Assembly (NCBI RefSeq): GCF_001640805.2
Contig: NC_066856.1
Location: 15,723,087-15,787,086, forward strand
Length of the DNA: 64,000 bases
Direction: 5' to 3'
From: Lates calcarifer
Taxonomy: Eukaryota > Chordata > Actinopteri > Centropomidae
The position numbers and the translations under genes are program-made. The notes below the pieces were generated by a model. The model saw only the letters and a program-made list of their open reading frames with translations. It had not been told where the DNA came from and ran no database searches. Shown one piece after another: positions 54,033 through 64,000 of this stretch (its first letter is position 1; every line of letters begins with the position of its first letter).

Positions 54033-54168
54033 TATAGAGACTGTAGCCTACAAATCATGGTGTATTATATTGCAGAGCTCAGCTAGCTATCTTGTGTCTG
54101 TGCTAAGCTACAGTCTCATTTTACTCTGGTCAAGAAAGTGAAAAAGCGTAGTTCAGATTTTGTTTGGC

Positions 54169-54184
54169 TTTTTTTTTTTTTTTT
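54169..54184. repeat. poly-T run
   Basis: A homopolymer of 16 T with no associated retroposon body recognised. Confidence 0.9.
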
Positions 54185-55954
54185 AAACTGATTAATATTT
54201 TTAGCTAGCCAATTTTATGTGTGGCTAATGACAAATTGTCATCTAAAGGCTGCTCTAATCCTCACAAGCTAACGTGCAGTTGATGATAACAGTTTTGGTT
54301 GCTATAGTAAAATATTGACAACAGCCTGATTGCTAATTAGTCAGCTAGCCAAAAGAAGAAGTGAGCTAGTTTTCTGAGTTAATGTTGAGTTTGCCATTGG
54401 AGGATGAACCTTAAGAAAAGACAGGTCACTTTGGAAACAAAACTGCTTCATTAAACTGCTTGCTCTTAATTTCATAGCTGAGTAGAGCTGCACTTGAGTC
54501 TGTTCAGTCTTTTTAAGAATCCATTTAAGGTGTATCTGTCCTGCTCAGTATCTACATGTTGTATAGCATACCAGACATATTAGCTACTGAATATTTGTCT
54601 TTGTGTTGTGTCTCATGTGGCCCAACAGATTCCTGAGTGTTTTTACATCCAAAACTAATTAACTTTAATTTGAAAGTTAAATTCAAGTTAATTAGTCTGA
54701 TCACGATCACCTGCTCTTCTGTTTTTCCTTACATTTTGCACTAATGCACAAGCATCATGGCCATCAAATGTGCGCGGTCGACTACAATTTTCAGACCTGT
54801 TTACTGATGTCTTTCCTATAGACCTAAATGCAAATGTCACTCAGTGTTCTTACTGAAACACCAGCCAGCTAAGCACTCTTTGTGACTAAAGCTCCTGCCG
54901 TTCGTGCCCCAATGAGGGATCCTCTGTAAAGGTCTCTTAAATCTTTTCCTTTTGCCATCTGACACAAAGTCAGAATCAACTGGGCCTGCTCAGCTTTTCT
55001 ATGCATGCCAGAGAGCATGACTGGATGTTAATTACCTAATTGTATCATGCAGTGCACCTGTGTGGGAGTATCTGCATTCTTAATGTTTCTCCACTCATTT
55101 ATTCAGGTTTCTCCTTTAATTTATCAGCCATCTGTATCTGCTGATCTCTTGGAAGTCAATCGAATCCCCTGAGACCGATTTGGTGTGATGTGATAAGAGC
55201 AAATGCACAGCAAACATCTCCATCACTTACAATACACAATCCAATCCTTTCTAGTTTATATCTTATTCCACCATATTATGTTTCCATACAAGTGATTCAT
55301 CATGCATTCTATTCCATATGAAACATGCCGTGAAAGATGCAGACAGTAAATAACCATAAAATTCTGTTATCTTAAAATATGTTAAGATATCCCCCCTCTA
55401 CATTTGATGCATAATACAGAGAGTATTATATGTCATTCACGATGGTTAGTACCTTTTTAGTATTATATTTTATATAAATTACATTTATTCATGAATATTG
55501 TGATTGCAGTGTTGCAAAGTGGAAAAGACACAGTGGTTAAAACTATTTACAGTAATGTGCACATCTATTGGCAAGGCAGAGAATTACAATGAGATCATTC
55601 TTTAAACCCACTAAGTCAAGGTGAAATGTAAGGTGAAGTTAATCAATTATGCAAACCTGTTAGACATGGTGGGCTAAAGTGCAGAAATAGCCTTGTTTTA
55701 GGAGATCAACACTGGGAGGGGAGTCAAATATTGGCAAACATTCTGTCACACTGTCGGTACATCGAGTGATGTTTAAGTGTTAACATGGCTCAGATACAGT
55801 TTTAACATGCACACGTTTGGCATTATCTACTACTCTTTACATGTATAAGGGCAGTTTTTCTCTCACTAGGAGCCCTTAATTTAGAGTAACAGAGGGGTAA
55901 AAGAGAGGAATGTGCCTGCAGTGTTTGTGTTTGTCTGGAGGCTCATTTCCAAGG

Positions 55955-56155
55955 CTACATGGTCTCTTGCTTCCGCCAAACTGGAGGGTCTTTGGTTTGG
56001 CAGTACAGGTGCTTCTGGAAAGAGGGCTCCCAGCAGCTGTGGCAGGAGCCATAGACATCCTTCTTAATCAGATTCTGCAGAAGGTGATAGTGAAAAAAGG
56101 CTTCCCAGTGGCCAGCAGTACTTTGGCTGCCATGCAGGTCTCCCTTATACACATC
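55955..56155 (-). other. unrecognised exon-like reading frame (C)
   Basis: A strong acceptor (CCTTTTGCCCTCTGCTTTCTGCAG form, first exon base 56155) leads into a frame open for 66 codons in phase 0, starting DVYKGDLHGSQ and ending KDPPVWRKQETM before TAG. It has a CxxC pair (CHSC) and more His and Trp than chance frames usually show. Upstream on the same strand a second frame (about 56400 down to 56230, ending APEKAIHYH) stays open before the putative intron. The patch is GC-richer than its surroundings, and a plus-strand frame of 123 codons overlaps it. I recognise no family. It could be the end of a small gene, a decayed copy, or chance. Confidence 0.2.
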
Positions 56156-57179
56156 CTGCAGAAAGCAGAGGGCAAAAGGAAGTCCAGGGGTCCTTGCCTG
56201 TTATTGTTCCTTCCTATTGAACCCCTTAGTGGTAGTGAATGGCTTTTTCTGGTGCCTTTGGCATGTGATGTTTGCAGCTAGCTGAGTGGCTTCCAGCCTC
56301 AGCTGCGTGCCATGAGCCTCTTGGCCTTAAAATGCACTGCCCACAGTGCTGCAGTTTTGCTGCAGGGCCAGTTGGACTTAGAGGATCAGGTTGAACCAAC
56401 ATGATTTAAATTTCACAAGCTGTAGATTTGCAAGATACTATCCTCTAATATCTCGGGCTCAGAAAAAGTGAGAAAATGAAATGTGCAGTGTGAAAAAAAA
56501 GTATAGGACCAGTATGGTAGTAGTAAAAATACCATATGTCCTGGTTTTGGTATTTTGGTTTGATATTACAAGAGGAGGGAAAATGTTTGTGAAGCAAGCA
56601 AGGTCGGGAAGACTTAATCATCAGTTGAAAAATTAATGCTTTGTGAACAGTATAATTTTTGACCAGATTATTTGACAAGAGAAGAAAAGACGGCAATAGA
56701 AAAAAACTTTGTAAATTCTAGAAAATATATTTAGAATTATGAAAACATAGTGAATAGGTATTAAGAAACCACGGTTGGACCAAGTAAGCGCCATTTTTGT
56801 GTGTGTTCTCTTTATTGTGTATGGGAATTAATTAAGTTTAAGCCTTTCAAATTTTCAATACCACACTTCAATAAGCAGCTAATGCGTAGTTTTTCATTTG
56901 ACCTCTAACCTGACATATCGACTAAAAAACCTGCCTTAAAATCTATGGCAAAGTCAGTTCTAGGTGGAAAGAAAGAGTGAGCCATTATTATTGGTTATTA
57001 AAAGAAGATATTAATTGTGACCCATGAACACATAATGGAACAATACTGGGCTTCATGATATGGGCTATAATATATTTATGTATTTGCAGATGCTGTTTCC
57101 AGGTCTTATCTACACACAGTACACAGTTAACAGAACACATGAAACTTTTAGAGATGAAAAGATTTGCACAGTGACACCC

Positions 57180-57198
57180 TTTTTTTTTTTTTTTTTTT
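57180..57198. repeat. poly-T run
   Basis: A homopolymer of 19 T. It accounts for the phenylalanine/lysine runs in overlapping frames. Confidence 0.9.
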
Positions 57199-59170
57199 GC
57201 TATTTTTGCAAACAATTACTCGAAAGTACTTTAAAAGAAGAAACCTTCAACAATGAATTATTCATGTAATTATTTGTAATAAATGTAATCGTTATAACAG
57301 TGTTACCTCAGGCTCTTCCATTAACACAGCTAGAAAACTAGATAAAAATTAGCTTAATGAAACAAAACAAATTTTTAACCAAATTTCATTCAACTGCATA
57401 TAACTCTTAAGTAATGATAGGGCTCATTTGTCACTGGTCTTGATGTACAAACTAATTAGAAACTCATCCATACAGGCACACAATGTTTCTAATGGGTTAA
57501 GTGTTTTGTTTTTCTTCTTCTTTGTCTTGCTCCTGATTGGCTGCATTCGAAAACAATGATACAAAATCTAAATCTTCTCAAAATATTTCTGACCTCCTCT
57601 CACTCTGTTTACAGATAATGAGCTGCACATAATTTGAAGTTTGTTTTATAAGCATGAGAATGAAGTAGCAAATGCTGACTATGGCTCTTGTTTCGCCGCA
57701 TAAACAGCCGGTTGTGACAAGAACACTGCACTTACTCAACAGGGATTTATAGCTTATATGCTAACTACATGAATATTAATCATGCTTCCAAACATACTGT
57801 ATATGCCCCACACATGAGAGGCTTAGGCTGCATCTAATTAGCACTTTCAGCTTAATTCACAAACCATTTGAAGGGAGTCAGAATTTATTCACATTTGTTT
57901 TAAAATTAAATCTGATCATGAAAGCAGATGAGGGAGAAGTAAAGGAAGCTGGAGGGAAAGCTAAATTTGAAGCCTTGTTTGCATGTTGCAGATTAGAGAA
58001 CCAGCCCCTGTGCAACAATATCTGGTGAGAATGCGCTATTTGTTTATTTATTCCATCCACAGGTATCACTTTGCCTTGAAAAATGTCTTATTTCCTGGTG
58101 AACTAAGCAACAAGGTTACAGGCTGAAAACCTTCATATGTCAGACTTACAGAAAAGTGAGATGTAAAAGCAATGAGCACAGCAATGCTAGCTAGCTACCT
58201 ATATATTGGTACCGGACTCCATTGACAAAAACGGTTATTTTACCAAGCAATGCTTTTACTTAGGTGAAGGATTTGTGTTACGACCCCTGGCTCATGATGG
58301 GAAAAGATATGCAACATAAAACCAGATGTTAACGATTAAAAGTTAGTGATTTATTTAAAAAGTTTAAAATTAGTCAACAAGCACAAAGTTGGTCAGGACT
58401 GGTTAGAGCTGTGACAATACTTCTTCTATCACTGAGGGTATACTGGGTTTTGAAGTGGGTTATGAACCAATAGTGTGAGTTAATGCTGCAAATAATGTCA
58501 AACTTCATCAGGGTCGCATAAAAAAGATTTTCACATGATTCCTCACTACATAAATATATGCTCCCACATGCACATATGCATTACTATATGCACCATGACT
58601 AACGTCATCATAATGTTTACATGAACTGTTGTAATATGGTGATATGTACATAAATATACACAGCTAGTTTTCATTGCTGCCATGACTGTAAGACAATAAC
58701 ACAGACAAAGCCTTGCTTAATTATAGCTGCTGGAGAAGAGATAAAGGTGGCTGATGAATGTAAGACGCAGACAGCTGAGATCACATTCCAATAAGCTGAT
58801 AATGAATTAGTCCTGTGTGTCATCTTCTTGCTGTGCTGTGGGACCAGAGACAATCTGCACTTTTGTTAATTAGTTTTGTTTTGGGGCATTTTCTTGACAC
58901 CTTTATCCAAAGGAGGCAGCTAAGTGAGCAAGTAGAAAATCAATGTGTTGTAAAGGAATTAATCAAGTTAGATTTTTAAAAAGATGACTTTGCTGTCTTC
59001 ACATCACATAAACCACTGCCTGGAGAATGTATGCGAGCCTACAAGTGATACTTAGTAGTACCACTGGTTGTTTTTCTTTTGTGTTACTCATCTGCTCAGC
59101 ATCACAAGCTATACTTTGATTTTGCCAAGATTATTTTAAACTGGATTTAACATTTTGGGTAAGCAGAATA

Positions 59171-59300
59171 ATTAAAGGGGCACTCCACCAAGTTTACACA
59201 GAGATACAATTGCGTGTCATCCCCATAATGGCACACAGAAAACAGCAGCGGGCCAAGAGCTGATCCTTGTGGAACACCTTGCATTAAAGGGGACCAATTT
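59171..59300 (+). repeat. possible interspersed repeat fragment
   Basis: ATTAAAGGGGCACTCCACCA, then TGCGTGTCATCCCCATAATG, CAGCAGCGGGCCAAGAGCTG and ATCCTTGTGGAACACC. The last strings resemble a dispersed fish repeat I recall. Assignment is tentative. Confidence 0.35.
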
Positions 59301-62270
59301 CAACACTCCAGTTGTTAAAAATTTGGTGACTTTAATCTTAAACTAACAGAGAAATGTTAATGCAAATTGGCTTTCATCAGAGCACAACAGATATCACTTT
59401 GGAATACATGCAATCAACAGGAATATAACTGAATATTAAATAAGACAAAACACAGTAAAACAATGAAAGTAAAGTGAGTAAATGAGCAGGGAAAAAGGAA
59501 CAAAGTAAACAAAATAGAAATACATTAGATATTATATAAACAGCATCATTACTGTGTGTAAAATATGTAAATTCCCCCATTGTGAAACTAATAAAGGATT
59601 ATCTTATAAAAAATATGATGACAACTGCATCTAATAATCCATCCATCCCAAACTCTCCCCATCATCCTCTTCCTTTAACATGACTCCACAATACCAAGAT
59701 AGTACTTTTTTGACATGAGAGATGTGACCTACATGTCAAGTCAAGTCAAAGTAATTGGTGTATCTTCTCTAGACTGTTAGAGTTGAAGGGCTTTATAGTT
59801 TCATAGTATATAGCAATCATAAAGGAAAAAAAACATCCAGAAAGTTCCCAAGAGGATGAGTCCCAAATGAAGCCATATATGGTGTGTTTCATCCCAACAA
59901 TTAATATGCTTTGAATGTTCATTCTATCAATTTATGGATTATTAATAATGCAGACTCTCATTGCATGTTTAACAATCTGTCATCACAACAGTTGACCTTT
60001 CTCAACATAATTGAAACAGATTTCTTTCAACCTCTCTCCTTTCTCAAGTCTTTACTCTCATCCTAGTTTGTATTCCTCACTGCGATTCCTCCTGGTGTGC
60101 ACATTACTATTTGCTTTACCCCCTGCTGTGCCTCAGTTGTTTGTCATGCCACGATGAAAGGCACATGCTGAACTCTATGTAAACCCGCTGTCATTTCCAA
60201 TGACTTTTTTTGTGGAAATTCTAGGCTTTTTGAAACCTCAGCAGCTCATTAGTAGGACAGTGAATTCACCACATCTATCAGAGGACAATGAAACATGATT
60301 TTGAAAAGCATTTGTGCTTTATACTTTCCCACCTCACAGCCAGTTATTATATGGCAGTTGTTTTTTACTCAGAGAATGGTGAGATGCGTCAGTGATGAAC
60401 AGTGATGACAATGAAAATGCATCCAAGAATTTCAGATTTTTACAGATTTTTTTTGTCAGTATCAAGTAGATTATTAAAATTCTACTCCAAGCCTGGAGCA
60501 GATACTAAAGAAGCAGCAATTTTGAGGAAAGAGGGTTTAAAATGGTAACTGGCAAACTGCACAACAGAAATCTTGTAATAGCTTCATTTTATACCTACCT
60601 AACCTGGTAATTTTACCCACAAAAATCAACCAATATCGTACCTACAGATGCAGATTCTACAAACTGCTTTTGGATAATGTTCACATAATTTGATGGGGAA
60701 AAAGTACCTACAAACAAAAATATGTGTCCAACTAGTTTGTTGGACTATTTACAGTCCATAGGAAAGTCAAAGGATTGAGTTTGCTGTTTTGCTACAGTGT
60801 TTGACTGATATTTGTATGGAATTGAATATAATGTTGAATATAAGTCTAAGCTAGCTTTACCACAAAATCATATGAAGTTCATCAGAGTCAAAACCTGAGA
60901 GAGCAGCCTTGGATGGCAGTCACTGCTCTGCTAAGCTAATTACATTAACAGCTTTTGTTAAGCTATGTCTTTTTCTATGAGTGCATTAAGCTCTAGTAAA
61001 TGACTAATTCAATCATGAGTAAAACTAACTGAAGATGTCAGTTCATAAATTTGATGTTTACCACTCACAAATAACAGCTGTAGGGGGAGAAACAGTAATT
61101 AAATACCTCTACCGTTAGCTAAAACTAGCCATGCCTACGTCACCAGTTAGTTTTCACTCAGTTTACTCCTCCTGCTTTAGCTGTCTAGTTGGCTCCTTCT
61201 CTGTGGGACAGCTGTGCAGTAAGTGTGATGGCAGCTTGTACATTACCAAACCAGAGTGCAATACTGCAGCAATACAAAACCAGAATGTATTTGCAGTTTA
61301 GTTTGGTTTAGCCTTTAGCTCCATTTCTTAGTTACTGCAAACTTAACCTGATGTTTTGACTGAAATTATTCTTTCCATATCTGTATATGGTATAGTCATT
61401 TTTCATTTGATAAAACAGCCACTAAAAAGTCAAATTCTGGAGTTTGACCTTGGTAGGACAAAAGAGACTTTCAGTTGTCAGAGCAGGTTTAGCACAGGTG
61501 AGGCAAATTTTGTTAACGATGGCTCAGGTCCAGCAAGTGCTCCAGTAAACCATGACCGTGAACAAGAATGCTTGTTAAATATATTATTAATTACACCTGT
61601 GCTTTTGCTGCTATGAAACAACAAGATGTTTGCTGTGAAGAGGTTCCATTGTGCTGCATCAAAATAATAAAAACGAATGGAAACTTTAAATATATGTATT
61701 TTCTTTTCATCAAAGGCTCTTTATAAACTTATGAGGCAACGTTGGTGCCTTTTATTTCAGTGCAAACACTTCAAAAGAGGCTCTCTGGGGAAGTTAAAGC
61801 TCCCTAAAATGTCATAATTGGATTTGCCTTTATATGTTTCTTCAGATGAAAGCTGACCAACGTTAGCTGTCGGTAAGCAACAATAACAGCTGGCTATCCA
61901 ATATTCCAGTGGTTGTTGTAATTCACATCTGGGGAGTTTTGTATATTCTCTCTCATTCTGTAGAAGTGATGCAACACTAAAAACCTTAATGAACTAGATA
62001 CAAAAGCACATGATTCTCCAAAATTCAGAGTCTGACTTGACATGTTTTGACATTCATGCATTTCAGCCCCTGAGGTGACTACTTTGATGCTTACTGATTG
62101 TCTATGTGAAGAACATATGGTGATATTTCTTTTGTATTTGAGTGTGCAATCAGGTTTTAATTAACTGTTTCTCCGAACACCTCCTCCTGAGAAAATCACA
62201 ACAGTGACAGTTAATGCAGCATGGTGCACAAAACCCTATGTGTTTGTTTGTTGATGGCAATTCTTTTCTG

Positions 62271-62288
62271 AAAAAAAAAAAAAAAAAA
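62271..62288 (+). repeat. poly-A run
   Basis: A homopolymer of 18 A, preceded by TTCTTTTCTG. No retroposon body is recognised. Confidence 0.9.
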
Positions 62289-63938
62289 CACTTTTGAGGA
62301 GTGATTATAAAGAATTAAAAAAGGATCATTGTGAAGCAACAATCTTTCCTCACACTGTTGGATACAATTTTTTGTCAGTAGGAGACAGTTGGTTTTGATT
62401 AAACGTAGACATGGATTAAAGCTGGTCAAATTTCATTAAAAAAAACTTTCATTTATACAGCATCTCCCCTGATTTTTACTTTTATTCTCATGCTTAGGGA
62501 ATCAATTAAAGTAGGTTAAAAAGGAACTAAAACACAATATCTAAATGCATGTCAAACAATATTATCTCTGAAGCCTGATTCACCAGAGGCGGCATAACTT
62601 GAAAAGGAAACTTTTTCAAGGGCAAAAAGGCAAAAAAAAAAACAAAACAAAAAACAACACCACTTAACATGAGTGAGTAGAGGCAATGTGGTCCAAAGGC
62701 TGTTTCACTGAAAAAGATGTGTAATTAATTCATCTTTTCTCAATTCCATTGCCTGTCAGGCATCCCTGTGGCACGCTGCGCCTTTATTATTTTGCCATTA
62801 ATGACAACTCACTATCAATCACAAAGAGTTTCTTAACTCTGAGCTGCTTGATTATGGACTGCTCATCTTCCCATCCTCAACAATGAGTAATTGCCTGGGA
62901 TCAGCATGGGGAGTCTATGACAAATGAAGGTTAACAAATGAGGACTTTGAAGTATCTCGTCTAAAAGTGATTAATAACAAGATGACAACTTGTGTAACAG
63001 GACGGCAGTGAGATGTTTATGTGGTCAACATGGAAAAACAGGATGTCCGCAGATTGTGATGGCGCTGGCATATGTCTATGGTTTAAGTGATTATCATCAA
63101 ATGTTCCAGAGATGCAGGCTCAAGGAAAAGGAAAATGGAGCGAGTGGAGGAGGCAAGTGCAGAGAGAGATTTTTCTACAAAGGCCTAGTAGGGCTGAAAG
63201 GAAGCTCTGATAAGGCTTCTAAACGTATAAGTCTTTGCCAGGACTTGCACTGTGGTGAAAATTGAAACATAACAGACAAGAGAAGATAAGCTAAGAAAAT
63301 AATCACGCTTTTATTCTTGCAGCAACGACATGATAGAAGCATCAATCTCACCACTGCAGCTATTACGCCATAAAACACTACACAAATTGAACTCTAAACA
63401 AGTGTTTAGCCCATTTAGGAAACACAGAATATGAAATTAATGGGATTAGCAAGAAGGAGCAGCTAGTGTTTGAGCATTTATGGGACAAACTAATGGTTTT
63501 AAACTCTTATTAGATCCAGCTGTCATGTTTAAAAGTACTGAAAACTATTGATTCAAAAAGTGGGTTGATACTGATGAGATACATACAATTTTTAAACAAT
63601 TTTCCCTTTGGGGTTTGGACTTAAAATACCTTCAGGTATGACCACCACTACCTCATGCAAAATGACAGACTTATCAGTAATGTCAGTCAAAGATAGTCTG
63701 GTGAGTGAAGTATGTCAGAATTTGCAGGAAGCTTCTGAGGCTGCTGTCAAATAAAAAAGATTGCTATATTTTGTTTATTTCTAAATAGATTTTAGGGGAA
63801 TCGCCACTTTGATTCTGCACAAAATGTTCACTGCCCCAGCTTTTTGCAGATACATTCAGTTAGTTTTTTCATACTATAATTGCTTGTGGCAACTAAAACC
63901 TGAATAAGGTATTGATGGTTATGTTTATAATTATTTGG

Positions 63939-63966
63939 TTAAAGGGGCTGTTTAAGTTTTCTCAGA
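63939..63966 (+). repeat. left end of a MITE like that at 25691
   Basis: TTAAAGGGGCTG then TTTAAGTTTTCTCAG matches the left end of the 25691-25930 element with small changes. The rest lies beyond the window. Confidence 0.45.
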
Positions 63967-64000
63967 TGCCAGGGGCAGGTGGTGGTGAAGGTCATTTACC

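Larger units (their letters stand above)
46603..55954. other. upstream region, no identified gene
   Basis: Upstream of the candidate promoter. It holds the decayed minisatellite at 46733-47532, CA and compound CT/TA/TG microsatellites, a GAA run and a repeat-like stretch at about 51366-51520. No frame has a recognisable domain. 54060-54370 is rich in AGCTAGC-type strings and may be an old repeat. Confidence 0.6.
56415..64000. other. right-hand end, no identified gene
   Basis: AT-rich DNA with poly-T (57180-57198) and poly-A (62271-62288) runs, a possible repeat fragment at 59171-59300, a candidate conserved patch near 62750-62830 and the left end of a MITE at the window edge. Short frames only. 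Confidence 0.6.

Overview
The window looks like nuclear DNA of a teleost fish, probably a percomorph. It is AT-rich with no dense reading frames, has many CA/TA microsatellites, and carries short non-autonomous DNA transposons and interspersed repeats of types I associate with percomorph genomes. The one gene I can identify is ralyl (RALY RNA-binding protein-like, hnRNP C/RALY family) on the minus strand. Its first coding exon lies at 12634-12907 and encodes the N-terminus plus essentially the whole RRM, with a good 3' splice site on one side and a GTGAGT donor on the other.

Layout, read along the minus strand from high to low coordinates. 46603-64000 is upstream, apparently intergenic DNA, with a decayed minisatellite at about 46733-47532. 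46239-46602 holds a candidate core promoter (a TATA box at 46596-46602) and a candidate non-coding first exon that ends in a strong donor at 46238. 12908-46238 would then be a first intron of about 33 kb. It opens with roughly 800 bp that are CpG-retaining and strongly T/G-rich on the sense strand. It also contains a complete hAT-type MITE with perfect 8-bp target duplications (42228-42509), a 72-bp near-perfect palindrome (42031-42102), copies of a GCTAAGCTAAG-type repeat, and two unrecognised exon-like frames near 33.3 and 34.0 kb. 12634-12907 is the coding exon, and 1-12633 is the start of the next intron, which leaves the window.

The link between the promoter/exon at 46 kb and the coding exon at 12.7 kb is inferred from strand, splice signals and gene architecture. 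The sequence alone does not prove it. Most open frames are chance frames: the longest is 159 codons, about what random AT-rich DNA of this length would give. I see no retroelement protein, no identifiable tRNA, rRNA or snRNA gene, no CRISPR array and no bacterial or viral gene cassette. I found no convincing new multi-gene system. The observations most worth following are the candidate ralyl promoter with its strand-asymmetric intron start, the two decayed tandem arrays, the palindrome, and a few regulatory-looking or exon-like islands.
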